DNA from: Seminavis robusta
Lineage: Eukaryota; Bacillariophyta; Bacillariophyceae; Naviculales; Naviculaceae
Length of the DNA stretch: 64,000 nt
Assembly (NCBI GenBank): GCA_903772945.1
Contig: CAICTM010000084.1
Location: 1 to 64,000 of the forward strand
Direction of reading: 5' to 3'
In this document: positions 35,089-46,157 of the stretch, one piece after another
Position numbering within the stretch: position 1 is the first letter of the stretch
How the letters are laid out: every line of letters starts with the position of its first letter
Program-made: the position numbers and the translations under genes
Notes under the pieces: model-generated
What the model saw: the letters and a program-made list of their open reading frames with translations, nothing else
Told to the model about the DNA's origin: nothing
Database searches by the model: none

Positions 35089-35913
35089 ATGTCCGCAACA
35101 ACTGTCAACTCCACATACGGCTTGTATTGCAACCCTCGCGACAAGAGAAAGCTTTCTCCCTCGTTTCAACCGGGTCCATACGATGTCATCTGTGCCAGAG
35201 GAAAGGAAGCCTTCACGCATGAAGGAAATGTACGCTTCCGCTCCCTCGTAAGGCGTCACCAAGATGCCTACGCCGCAGCGAGTACCAAATACAAAAAGTC
35301 CCAGATCGTCACCCATGTTGGTAACATAGTCCGGAATGCCTCACCAGAAGGAGGTTTCGTCAAACTCATCAAGGGTGTCTGGTACGAAGTCGGAGATCGT
35401 ACCTGCAAGGAAAAGATCGGTCAAACTTTTCGCGATGGGTTGGACTCATTGTACAATTCTTCGACCAAGGCCAAAGCTCGTGCCCGTATCCAGCGTCGCG
35501 TCGAGGAATATCAGGCGAGCATCAGATCAAGCTCCCCAGCTACTAATCAAAACCAGTCCTTACCATCACAAGATATCGAGCCAGCAGACGACGTCAGGAG
35601 CTGTGTTTCCATCGTCTCGAGCGGCTCTGATGAGTATGAAACCAGGCCCTCCATGATCAACATGACAATTACAACAAAGCAACAAGAGGAAGAATCCTTG
35701 CTGGATACACTATTCCGTGGAATGAACTCAACGCTTTTGAGTCAAGACGAGTCGGCAGCACCTGTTGGATGCTTGGATCTCGAACCTCTTCCACTCGACG
35801 CTTCCATTGCATGCCCCATTGAATTCAACGAGACGGAGATTTCCCAAAATCTGAACGACTCATTTCGCGACGACATGAGGGAGTTCTACAAGGCTATGGA
35901 CCGTCTTCTTTAG
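35089..35913 (+). CDS. DUF6824-domain protein
   Basis: 274 residues, one exon. Residues about 27-125 show the DUF6824 pattern common in diatoms: 'PGPYDVICARGKEAFTHEGN', 'FRSLVRRHQDAY', 'KSQIVTHVGNIVRNASPEGGFVK', 'GVWYEVGDRTCKEKIGQTFRDGL'. The following 20 residues are basic ('KAKARARIQRRVEEYQ'). The remainder is Ser/Asp-rich and acidic, ending in a short helix. The family's function is unknown; the conserved HxGN and IGQxFRD blocks and the basic tail suggest a nuclear DNA- or protein-binding role. The start is the first ATG; the leader upstream is A/C-rich, consistent with translation there. Confidence 0.9.
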   Translation: MSATTVNSTYGLYCNPRDKRKLSPSFQPGPYDVICARGKEAFTHEGNVRFRSLVRRHQDAYAAASTKYKKSQIVTHVGNIVRNASPEGGFVKLIKGVWYEVGDRTCKEKIGQTFRDGLDSLYNSSTKAKARARIQRRVEEYQASIRSSSPATNQNQSLPSQDIEPADDVRSCVSIVSSGSDEYETRPSMINMTITTKQQEEESLLDTLFRGMNSTLLSQDESAAPVGCLDLEPLPLDASIACPIEFNETEISQNLNDSFRDDMREFYKAMDRLL

Positions 35914-36861
35914 CAATGTCCCAGTGTCCACAGCCAAATGCAAAGTTCCAGTAGAACGGCAAAGTTTATCATATATCCGAGTAGTAAATCGTGACTGGTG
36001 CAATCGTATTCTAGCTAGACAACCAAAATATTCCAAGGGCCGTACGGGGCTTTGCATCTTTGAGCCGTGGCGGTATACGGCTAGTCCATTTCGCCTGCGT
36101 ACTCTTGTACCTAACTTTTCTGCGGATGTGAAGCAACCTTATGTGGACTTCGAACTGGCAAAGCCAAAGGTTAAGAGATACAGAAGGCTGGCTCACTGGG
36201 ATCACCGGCATCGCTGCGGTTTCCTTTGGTGGGGTTTCAGCCAGAGATTGACATGTGGCTGCTTGTGATTGCTGGTAACACAACCGGTCATAGACAATGG
36301 AATGACTTGCAAGAAGCGTGGTATCGACTCGTCTTGACATGTGAGCAACGTGCACCAATTGACCACAATCTCGCCGAGGGGTTTTGCTGCGTGATGTTCA
36401 CGATCAGCCGCTCCAACCTGACCACAGGTATGGTACCGGTAGTATCGAGCCAACACAAAAGACTTTACTGGTAGAGAAACGAGCACCAGCTGATCTCCAC
36501 TCCCCCCAGCAAATAAATGGGTAGCAAAAGACCCACCTTTGCATCCTTGCAATGCATGCACAGTGAGTGACCTTTCCCTGTTGATGATGGCTCCCAGAGT
36601 TCGGTTGCTGCAGATCAATCGGGGCATGTGGACAAATTTTCTTTGGTTGAAACCATGTAATACCTCGTCTACCTGGTTAATGGAGATGCATCTCCAGCGT
36701 TCGCACACGATGCCCGGTGAAGGATGGTACCTTTGGTTGGTCATTTGTTGCGTCGAGCAGAACAGATCCTCATCGGTTTGGGTATCCATTCCCCTCACAA
36801 TCTCAAATCACAAAAAAGCAAAAGACAGTCCAAAAACAAACGAAACATACATTGCCAGATC
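35914..36861. other. Intergenic; promoter side of the secreted protein gene
   Basis: Long frames on both strands (e.g. minus 36798-36202) look like chance openings: no motif, Cys/His-poor pattern, no splice partner. TGGTACCGGTAGTA near 36430. Confidence 0.4.
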
Positions 36862-38037
36862 ATGAAGTTCATTACACCCCTCTTGCTGCTCCTCGTCCCA
36901 GCCCTGGCCATGGCCGCTGAAGGCTCTGAACAACGCGACCTCCAGATCACTGACTGGCATGTCACCATCAAAACCCTGCAAGACCAGGGATTCACCTTTG
37001 AGACTGGAACAGGTAATGGTGCTGCTAGTGCCAATATCAAGATCAAGGTCACTGACTTGTGCCGCAAGGATACAGCAAACCGCCAGCCTGTGGGCCACTG
37101 GTTTCCCACAACCAATGTCACTGGAATTGAAGTGGATCATGGTGGTATTATCAACAACCCCGGTGCAGACAATGCTGTTGACTTTCGATTCATTGAAGGA
37201 ATTGCTGGAAACAATCTGATCTACAGGGATGCCGGTGATGCTGTCAATGCCATTGTGGAGTTCTGTGTTGAGGTTGGACTTTACGATGCTGATACTCTCA
37301 TTGACTATGCCGAGGTCCTTCTTACCTACAATGTCAATCTGGTCACCCAAGTTCCTGAGTTGACTGGTTACACTGTCACTCAAGCCGAGGACTTTACCGA
37401 TGCTGAGGACACCAATCTCAGCTTTGACGGAACTCTCTTGGCATACTTCTGTGACCCTGACAGCTACACCATTCTCACAAATGATGGTTCTGATGCTGTC
37501 ACCACTCAAGGAAGTACCCTCAATGTCTGCTTCCGAGTTGAAACAGGACAGTTCCAAGTCAAGGATATCATGGAGTTCACTGTCAAGAATGCAGAAGCTG
37601 CAGAGCCCTCTCAGCTCATCATCACTGACTCTGCTCCTGCCTCCACCATCTTCTCCACCAAGAAGTGTGTTGATGAAGGAAATGATAACAATGTCTGTTT
37701 GGTTTCCTTCTTGTTGTTTGCTGACTTTTATGATTATGAAGCCTTGACATTGACTGGAGTTGGAAGCATTCTCTTGGAACTTGGAGGAACTGCTGCCGCT
37801 CCTCCTGGTCGTCGTTCTTTGCGCAAGCAGAATGTCCAGATTGTGGATGGCCACCGCAAGCTTCAGAGCGAGGTGACTGAAACAGTGGATGTTCAGCCCC
37901 AGCCATTTGCAGTTGAGAAGAATCATGGTGCTGGATCCTCTGCGGACACTGCCATGGCTTCCCTTGCTGCCTTTGGAGCCATTGCTGGAGCAGCCTTGGC
38001 TCTAAAAACACCACAAGGCCCACTCACCATGACATAG
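36862..38037 (+). CDS. Secreted or GPI/TM-anchored protein of unknown family
   Basis: The start is the ATG at 36862, because the next residues form a strong signal peptide ('MKFITPLLLLLVPALAMAAEG'); the longer frame upstream has no signal. The product has 391 residues. The body is acidic, with many Asp/Asn/Thr and a few Cys, and beta-rich stretches ('VTGIEVDHGGII', 'DAVNAIVEFCVEVGLYDAD'). A hydrophobic Ala/Gly-rich segment lies at about 368-385, near the C-terminus, followed by a short tail, so a membrane anchor is possible. Codons end mainly in C or T, as in highly expressed genes. I do not recognise a family; a wall or surface protein is the natural guess. The middle contains a 'RRSLRKQN' basic stretch, a possible processing site. 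Confidence 0.8.
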   Translation: MKFITPLLLLLVPALAMAAEGSEQRDLQITDWHVTIKTLQDQGFTFETGTGNGAASANIKIKVTDLCRKDTANRQPVGHWFPTTNVTGIEVDHGGIINNPGADNAVDFRFIEGIAGNNLIYRDAGDAVNAIVEFCVEVGLYDADTLIDYAEVLLTYNVNLVTQVPELTGYTVTQAEDFTDAEDTNLSFDGTLLAYFCDPDSYTILTNDGSDAVTTQGSTLNVCFRVETGQFQVKDIMEFTVKNAEAAEPSQLIITDSAPASTIFSTKKCVDEGNDNNVCLVSFLLFADFYDYEALTLTGVGSILLELGGTAAAPPGRRSLRKQNVQIVDGHRKLQSEVTETVDVQPQPFAVEKNHGAGSSADTAMASLAAFGAIAGAALALKTPQGPLTMT

Positions 38038-38219
38038 AATACAGAATACATGTTATTATGAAATAAAAGCAATAGACCAAGATTACAAGAATGCACGAGA
38101 GTAGTAGCTAGCTATTCAATTGATTATTAGGCTGCATAGGTATCCCCCATGGGCTGTTTCTTGTCCATGATTCGCTGCATCACTTGACAATCCCAGCAAT
38201 GGTCCCTTCGGATGGGCCA

Positions 38220-39660
38220 TTACTTGTGGTAGATTTCGTGACAGTTGCGTCGCATTTGACAGCGTCGAGCGGGTGAAATACCCTTTAGAATGGCCATGGT
38301 GTCTCCCACTTGGTCGGGAATGATCACGATGCATTCTTCCAATCCAGAGAGGGATGAAAGGCAAGACCCATCCATCGCCAACACCACGGGAATGGCACCG
38401 GCACTAGCACTTCGGTGAACGATAGGAAAATAAATTGTCGCCCCGGGGGCGGCCGAAAAGATGGATTCGCCATGACGCGATCGAATTGCAATTGCCGGAA
38501 TTGCATCCGAAAGGGAATGGGTTGCATGAGTATCGTGCCATTGGCCGGATTGTGAAATCAATCGTAGAGAGTCCGTCGGGTGGGAGTCCTCTTTTGAACG
38601 GATGCAATACACGTCAAGTAGTAGCCAAATCGATGTCCTTCGGGTACTCCCAGTATTTGATCGTCGTCTTCTCCTTGACACGAGAGAATCTTGTCGCGTT
38701 GGGATTTGGACAAGCGAATGGGATTGACGGCGGGTGGCGGTAGACCCAGATCGTATTCTGGTTTTAATTGTGGAGCCGTGGATGACAGCGAGACGAGGGA
38801 CAATTGCGAGATGGTTGCGTGTGGTGCGATAATTGTATCGACTCCATTGCCTTGACAATCGAAAATGACCAATCGAGCCGTGTTGGGATGCGATTGAAAA
38901 AAGGGCGAGCGAAGAATGTCGTCAATATACGGACAGTGTCCCTTTCGGGGATGTTCCTTACTGACACCAGTAATATCAAACTTGTAGCAACTTCGTTTGT
39001 TTTCACCCGGGTGGGTATAGAGTTGTCGATGATGATCGGTATCTAGATTCTTGAGTGATCCCTTGCTGTAGAGAGGATAGTTGGATTCAAAGCAAGTTTC
39101 CACATCCAAAAAGACCACAAATTGTAGATTGCCGTTGAATTCTTCTAGTTGGAGATGCTGCTGTTGACTCCACTGAAAGGTTGGATCAAAGAGGGGATGA
39201 TTGAGGACTCCCTGAATCAGCTCTCGCGACCGCAGCGATCGAGGAAAGGACATTCCAATGGTTCGATTGGGATGATTCCAGCCATAATCCGTCAAGACAA
39301 TTTTGAGCCGTGTTTTTTTTGGTAATAGTAGCAGTACTGGTAGCTTCGTCTAGCCACACGTGATCCACAAAGGGCGACATTCTCATGGATTGATCATTGA
39401 TGTGACCATTGTCATATAGAATGGCATTCGAAGAAGAAGACGTCTTTTGAGTTTCCAGGCGTCACTATTGAGAAAGTGACAGGGCGAGCTCAAATCCGCG
39501 AGACTGAGCGACGACCGAGTCATGTGTCCCAATGCACGAAGGAGATGGCCACGGCAAAGAGAAACAAAACACCCGACGTGCCCCCCTTGCTGTTATGCTT
39601 GTTGCCCCGGGCTCCATCTGCAACAGATGCAGATTTCCCTTGCCTGTCCCTCTTTGGCAT
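38220..39660 (-). pseudogene. Exostosin-like (GT47) gene broken by several single-base frame changes
   Basis: Read along the minus strand, the motifs are those of a type II membrane glycosyltransferase. A start near 39660 is followed by a membrane anchor ('SGVLFLFAVAISFVHW'). A stretch of 245 residues then runs in one frame (39295-38558, e.g. 'HCPYIDDILRSPFFQ'). The exostosin core lies in adjacent frames: 'PRGDNLFSYR', 'FTEVL', 'SAGAIPVVLA' and 'DGW.LPF'. The frame changes at least six times: near 39555, in an A8 run near 39313, and several times in 38560-38330. Missing single bases would explain most. Flanking codons stay protein-like, so assembly deletions are as likely as decay. The family makes cell-wall or proteoglycan polysaccharides. 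Confidence 0.6.
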
Positions 39661-40031
39661 CCTATTTTCTTATTCCATGTAGCTAGCATATGTCTCTTCT
39701 GAATGAGAAACACTCTTGTGAGCGAACCCCCCTGTTTCTCTTGTGAGCGAAGGAGACATCATGGCAATGGCAGCTTCAAGTTCACTTTTGTGACTTGTGA
39801 CCCTCTGAACGTCAGCATTCACAGCCTTGCCGGTTTGCAACGTATCTTTTCCAGTTTGGCGCAAAAGATCGTCTTCGCCGAGGAATGCGAACCCGCCTGC
39901 AAAACAGAGAAGACCCCTGAGAACAGGGTCATCCAATCCATCGACTTTGTTGGAGCATCACAAAACCATAACCAAAAGCTTCAAAGAACTATTTCATTAG
40001 ACCAAGCAAAGCAACAACAAATCCAACCAAG
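39661..40031. other. Divergent spacer upstream of the SYLF gene
   Basis: Holds frames on both strands without domain support, including one that overlaps the SYLF leader. Confidence 0.35.
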
Positions 40032-40952
40032 ATGCCCGAGAAACGCCCCAAGAGAATCACCATGCCTGGCATGATCTATGATGTAAGAGAGGATGCTTGT
40101 TGGTCTGAATGAAGAAACCTGAATCGAATCCTAATCGTTGGGTGGTTCTTTTTTGTTTGTTTGTGACCCTCACTCACTCCTTGTCAATTTCTCTGTTATT
40201 ACTGCACTGTTCATTAGGCCAACGAAGTGTTGGGATGGGCCATGGACCCCAACACGGGAGGACTCCATCCCGAACTATTCGGTCCTTCGTTGCTGGGCAT
40301 TGCCTTTATCACCATTGTCGAAGCCGGATTTGTCTTTAGTGGAAATGTCGGCACGGGCATTGTCATGGCCCGCAATACGAAGGACGGAAGTTGGAGTCCC
40401 CCATCCGCGTTGGGAGTCTCTGGCATTGGCTGGGGATTCATCATGGGCGCCAGTGTCAAGAATATCGTCTATCTCATTTACGATTCCCAAACGCTCAAAT
40501 CCTTTTCCGGAGATGTCGGTGTCAAAGTCGGAACACAGGTCGAAGCTACCATTGCCAATTGGGGACGCACGGCCGAAGCCACCACTATGATTACCAACAA
40601 GGGCGTCGGTGTCGATATTTGTTTGAGTTATTCTCGTGGAATCTTTGGTGGATTGAGTATCGAAGCGCATTGTTGAATCCCCGTCCCAAAGTCAATGAAA
40701 AATTCTATGGACAAGAAGTCACACCCAAGGAAATTTTGTTTGATGGAAAAGCCACGTTGCCCGATGGTACCCTCATGCCCGAAGTCTATGCAAATTAAAG
40801 GCACTCTGTAGTGGAGAAGGCATTTACGAACTCACCGAGGCCGAAAAGAAAAAGGCAGCGTCGGTACGAGAAGCCGCTGAAAAGGAGGGAGAAGAACATG
40901 TCAAGGAAGAAAAAGTCGAATATGTCAAGGTCGAAGAAGAAGCCAAGAAAGA
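40032..40952 (+). CDS. SYLF (Ysc84-type) lipid-binding protein with two single-base frame breaks
   Basis: Exon 1 is 40032-40082 (17 codons); the intron 40083-40217 has GTAAGA and TTAG ends; exon 2 starts 'NEVLGWAMDPN'. The SYLF pattern is clear: 'GIAFITIVEAGFVFSGNVGTGIVMAR', 'GSWSPPSALGVSGIGWGFIMGAS', 'YSRGIFGGLSIE'. The frame is then lost near 40665, where one missing base separates 'GGLSIE' from 'ALLNPRPKVNEKFYG'. It is lost again near 40793 in an AAA run, after which an acidic Lys/Glu tail ends at 40952. Both sites look like one-base deletions. SYLF proteins bind phosphoinositides at membranes and sometimes actin. The tail (LTEAEKKKAASVREAAEKE) is helical. Confidence 0.75.
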
Positions 40953-42000
40953 GTAGGAACTTACATGACAACAACAACAATATACACACATAGTTAGATG
41001 GTGCGACGGCCGTTGTAGTCGTCTTTGACGTACGGTTTGCAACTGGCTAGCTCGGTGCGGGCTCAGAGTGTATGGGACCCCGTGCTTTTCTCATGTAGAT
41101 CTGGCAATATCGTGTTAAAGGCATCTTTACAGCCGTCTACTGTTTTCATCATGTTCGGACCAGGTGTTTGTTCGTAGACTAGTGCAGGAAAGGGAGTCGG
41201 AAAGCACGTAGAGGGAGGGAAAATAGAGAAAGGCATGGATGGATGCCACTGGAGGGAGACGGCATGCAACTGCTTTTGCTTCGATGGGTGGGGGGGTATC
41301 GATTATTGGTTGGCTCCCGGTACCGGCACATCATGTTCACTTATTCGCTAACTTAACGCGTGCTATGTTCTGATTAGCTATGACAAAAACAAATAACCGT
41401 GCCCACAAACACAGGACCTTGAGTTCCACATCACATCTATCTACACTCAATGCTTGGTACTGTTTGGAATGCCAGAAACTTTCCAAGGGGGATGCCCAAG
41501 CTCATCACTTTGGAGACTGACTGGTTGAGGAATCCTTCTTCTGCTGACAGGCCGATTCCATCAGGTTCTGGCAACACCAAGCAACATGGCCCCAGTGCTG
41601 TTCGTCTGAAAACCCTATTAAATGTTACTCTCGTAACGTTACTCTCATTGCCCTTATATACCCAGTCCCGGTACCCAGTCACCCTAAGTCCAGTCAATAC
41701 CAGATACTACTTCCGACCAGAGAAGAGTACAATATACGTCACAATTTACATAAGAAGTCATGAATTCGGTAGGAAGAACCACACAAGCCAATAACACCCA
41801 GAGACTCATTCTTCCCGCAGCATTGTTACTCGATCGTACAGTTAGTCTTGATAGTCCTCTAATTACCGAAGAGCAATGTTACTCGAAACTGGTCCCTCTA
41901 TATCTGTAGCTTTTTCAGCATCGTGGAACAAGTCAGCTCTCAAACCTCACAAAATCCATTCGATTCTGTTAACTCGCTTGTTGTTGTTTACTACTTGACA
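40953..42000. other. Spacer upstream of the Crypton recombinase
   Basis: No supported gene. It may contain the 5' end of the Crypton element, whose ends are not recognisable because Cryptons lack inverted repeats. GGTACCGG near 41320. Confidence 0.4.
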
Positions 42001-44169
42001 ATGACGACTACTGCCGCGGCCGCTGCCGCTACCGAGGACGATGGATGGGTCTATCCGTACAAGAAGGAGCATCAGACTTCCATGGTGAGCTTCATGTCCC
42101 ATTTGCATAACTGCGTCTATCCCAAGAATAAGGAATTTACAAAAGACGAAATCCTTGCCATCAAACCATCCAACGTGAAAGCTTGGTTGAACTATCGGGC
42201 TTATGGCATGGACAACCCACAAGAGGGCGACTTCCCTACTCTTATGCGCTCCGGATCTGTTGGCAAGCTGAAGCAGAGTGTGAGTTGGTACATGGTCAAC
42301 AAACATGTCCCCTGGATTGACGGAGTTGGTGGAAATCCAAGCCAACATGTGTCGCTCAATGAGCTGATCAAGAAGATTGAACGCCATGAGGCTCGCGATG
42401 AAGGCAAGGATGCCAATGACAAGCGCCCCTACAACAATGCCGAATTCTACAAGATCTTGGAGCTATTCCGTGCCAAATCAGATTTTAACAACAAATTCAA
42501 ATACCCCATGATGTCGCTGTGGGCTTATCATCTCATCCACCGGCTTGATGACACCTGCCATTTCAAAGTGGACTCCCCTCATGGATCGGCGGAGCTGCCA
42601 TTCGCCATCTTTGCGAAGACCAAGTGGTCAAAGAATGTGCGCAGTTTGAAGGACTGTCCAGATCAAATCCTTCTTGCTGCTGATGAGTGGAAGGTATGCC
42701 CCCAGCTGAGCCTCGCCATCTACTTGGACATGTGGCTAGAGCGAAATCCTGATGCAGTGCATATGTTTACCACCAACGACAACCTCAAGAAAGGGCCAGA
42801 GAACTTGAATCAGCAGTATGGAAATCGAATCAAGAAGGTTGTCTGGGACCACGCTGAATTCAAAGCACTCGAAGATCAAGCTGCGTCTGACACGGACAAG
42901 AAGGGTGTCGGCACTCATAGCATGAGAAAATATGCAGCAACAAAAGCCTCGAAGAAGGGAGCAGATACAAGAAAAGTCGAGTATCGTGGAAGGTGGATGG
43001 GAGAGAAGAGTGGTCGAGTGGTCTGCATCCGATACATTGACAAGAAAGACCACTACGCGGATGCCTTTGTGGCAGGCCTACTCTGTGATGGTGGTCCAAT
43101 TATGTACCAAGCTTGCGAGAATATTGCAGATGAGTGGCTCTTTACTCATGTTGTTAGTCATGTCTACAAGCGACTTGGGGATGTCAGACTCTGTCGCATC
43201 CTCGGCCTTGCCAAGCTTTGGGCTGCGTTTGACCCTGATGCCTGTCAGCTGCTTCAAGAGGATGACTACGAATACATTCGGACTATGTATGCTGCGACTT
43301 ATGGGCAAGTTAATGGAAATCCAGTTAAGAAAGTGCCTCTGGAAATTTACAATGTTAATGGCGAACTCGAAATCAAGGCAAGAGATGGACCACCAACGGC
43401 TGGAGGAGGAACAGGAGCCACCGCCGCTCCTGCCGGTGGAGGTGGAGGGATTGGAAATGGACCATCGAACTCCCAAGTCATCACCTACATGAAGAGCGTG
43501 GAACAAGTCATGCTGAATAATTTCCTTGCCCAACAAGCTCGCGATGAGGCCCAGCGTGTTTGGCTGCAGCAGATGTTTGATAAACTCATAGCCAATCAGA
43601 GGCGATTCGGTGCTACGCTGCCACAGGCATTTACACGACAAGATCCAGTGCAGAACGCTGCCAGAAGGGCCCACGCCAATGCCCAAGCTGAGCAGAATCA
43701 ACAACAACAACAGCCACAACAACAAACAACAACAACTCGACAGGGGGAAATCATCGTCCATACCGAGAGGCTCTTGGTAGGCAATGATCCAAGTGCAAGG
43801 CTTATTGAGCGCCCTCGCTCTATGCACGAGTTGTGGGAAGAGTATCTGCATGGCGTCGGCAACAACAAGCCAGCCAAGGACTTCTCTGTCGCAGAACGCA
43901 ACAACAAAGTGGGTGGCATTAAGCAGAAGTACTACAGGCGACGCAAGGCTTGGAGGGTGCAAGAGTTTCTAGTTATCCGGTGTGGCTATACCAACCACGA
44001 AGCCAATGCAAAGCTCCAAGCTTGCTACAACACCTCGCTTGTCAGCAAGATCCTCAACCGACTCATCAAAGACAGCAACAACAGTGCCTACCCCAACATT
44101 GCCCCCCCAGGTGTCAAGAAATTCCACATCCACCCAAACTTGCATCCACAAGTGGTGGATGCGCAGTAA
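42001..44169 (+). mobile_element. Crypton transposon: tyrosine recombinase ORF with C-terminal GCR1_C domain
   Basis: 722 residues, intact, no intron. The start is the ATG at 42001; the longer frame lacks an upstream ATG. N-terminal helices (about 10-250) resemble the core-binding part of a tyrosine recombinase. The catalytic region near 300 has 'GTHSMRKYAATKASKKG' with H-x-x-R, then 'RGRWMG' and 'VCIRYID', which gives R, H, R and a candidate nucleophile Tyr. A Gly/Ala-rich linker (about 465-485) and a Gln/Thr-rich run (about 560-580) follow. A C-terminal DNA-binding block of GCR1_C type ends the protein: 'SMHELWEEYLHGVGNNKPA', then 'KYYRRRKAWRVQEFLV'. YR plus GCR1_C is the hallmark of Cryptons, which move by recombination of a circular intermediate. 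The ORF is whole, so the insertion may be recent. Element ends were not located. Confidence 0.8.
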
Positions 44170-44314
44170 GTCGATGTGCTTACCAGTGAGAGCCCTTCAG
44201 GCTCGCTGGAACTTGGGGTTACTTATGGGAAGTGGGATGGTGGAAGAGTCACCGGTAAGTGCATTTCCTCTCGTCTTCCTCTCCATGTACATCTAGTACT
44301 GGCCCTACAGAGTA

Positions 44315-46157
44315 TCACTGTCGATGACTAACTTTATGCTCTTCTCCTAAAGAAGAAGATGGGACCTGGACATTGGCCAAGCTCCCAACAACCTTCAGCT
44401 TACCATCTTCATAGCAGACATTCCATCCTTCATTGCCATGATGGGTCTTTTGACATTTGCTTGGCCGTTCATTGCGACGATTCCTGCAAGTTTGACAGTA
44501 CCTACTTGGCCTTGTACCCGAACCAGAGAGATAGCGCATCTCAGTGTAGCAGGTATTGCAATCACAGTTCACAAGCTTTGATGGGCCCAAGCTGGCTGCA
44601 TATTTGTCCCTGAGAATCCCAAGGACTATGAACTCTCGAGAAAATGAGCCACTGGGCAGATTTCGTAAAATGGACTCAAGGACAGTGACCCAGTCATACA
44701 CTGAAAAGTTGCCCCAGGTCAAGTCTTTCTTGTCTTGCTCGTCCTGGATTTGTTCCATTCCACTCTTTTGCCTACCGGTACAGTAGTTGCACACCAAGTC
44801 ATTGTCCGCATTCCTTCCTGAAAGCATCAAGGGACTCCTCTTTGCAGGATGTATAGTTGGTCCAAAAAGCCTGCTTGATAGCTCCCATGTCTTTATCAAG
44901 GACCTTGCTTGTCTCATGGAGTGCCATGAGTTGAGAGAAGGATTGTTTCTCTTCTTGAAAGGACTGGAGAGCAATGTCAACTTGGCTGTGCAGCAACTTG
45001 GTTTGAGTCTCATGGCCACCCACAGAAACAGATAGGGCACAGAGGAATGTGTCAAACCCCGTGCCTTGTATCCCTTCATCGTCCTCCTCTGAACCTTCTA
45101 CAACAAGATCATACAGGGCCTTGTATTTCTTGTCAACAGACATCCTCCTCCACTTGTTCCTATTCATTTCTTCACGGCCAATCTTCTCAATGATATCCTG
45201 GTCAAACTTCTTTCTGAACTCTTCAAACGGAAGGCTGGATGCAGCCCTGTAGAAATATGCCCTGATAGCTGATACCGGGATGACCACAGGATATAAATCA
45301 GATGTAGGTACTGAATGCTTTGCCCCCTTCTTGCCAGACAGTGTTGGGAGCTGCTTCAGTGCTTTCGCTCGACAGCCAACAGCAAACATGGATGCTATCT
45401 TTTCTTGGGATTCTTTGACAAGGAGTGCCTGCTCTGTATCATCCGGCTCGTCCACCTTGTTTAATAGAAAAACCACTGGTAGGCTTTTCTGTTTAGTAAG
45501 ATTCTCCTTGACAAGCCGAAGCAAGCCCACCTGCTCCTCCGTATTGACACCTTGCCTAGCATCCATCACAACCACCACACAATCAAAGGTCTTCCAGTTC
45601 TCCTCAACATAGTTCCTGTAGATGCTGTTGGTATCAGCCTCATTGATCCCTGGGATGTCTACAACAACAAGCGATGTTTTCTTGCGCATCTCACACAATG
45701 GATCACAGCCAACATTGAACCACTTCTCTTCAATTATCTGAGCTTCACGAAGCTTCATATTAGATTTTGAAATCTCCTGATGTACTTTTTCAGCAGCCTT
45801 AACGTCCTCATTGTGCCCAGCCACAGACCACTGATCAGACTCTTTTGTTGCCTCATTGGATGGGACAATGCGGAAGAAGTTGATCCCTGCAGTGGTTCGC
45901 CGCATGGAGACTTCTCCAAACTTGTCACCCAAGATGGCATTCAGCACTGTAGTTTTGCCAACACTCACATGGCCCAGGAGGGCTACTTTGATCTCAGACC
46001 AGGGGCCAAACTTCATTGTCTCTGTACTATAAAAAATGGTGGACGAGCTCCGTATCTGTACTGGTAGCCAGCTAGCCACAACATTTGCGTACCGTTTTGT
46101 TGAAGTGCTGCCTGCGAAGGAAGGAGGATCCATTTTCGGTGACATGTTCGGAGCCAA
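44315..46157 (-). CDS. Dynamin-like large GTPase with a Cys-rich tail in a shifted frame
   Basis: The main frame is 46157-44799 (452 residues). GTPase motifs: P-loop 'GHVSVGKTT' at 62-70, a Thr/Ala switch region 'MRRTTAGINFF', 'VDIPG' at about 166-170 and 'NKVD' at 233-236. The fold resembles dynamin-like or GIMAP/IRG proteins rather than small GTPases; no membrane segment is obvious. This frame stops at 44799. One base out, another frame carries straight on through 'NADNDLVCNYCTG' and about 150 more residues to 44315, with a Cys/Arg-rich patch 'CDCNTCYTEMRY', 'YCQTCRNRRNERPSKCQ' that could bind zinc. Either a single-base break or a small intron near 44800-44840 joins them. The gene lies tail to tail with the Crypton ORF, 145 bp away. 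Confidence 0.75.

Noticed and set aside
36202-36798. 198-residue minus-strand ORF
   Set aside because: No motif, lies in the promoter region of the secreted protein gene, and no splice or start support.
36808-37926. 372-residue minus-strand ORF
   Set aside because: It is the antisense of the secreted-protein gene; the plus strand has the signal peptide and better composition.
39703-40074. 123-residue plus-strand ORF upstream of the SYLF gene
   Set aside because: It overlaps the SYLF exon 1 in another frame and looks like leader sequence.
43078-43962. 294-residue minus-strand ORF
   Set aside because: Antisense of the Crypton recombinase; Leu/Ser-rich composition from reverse reading.
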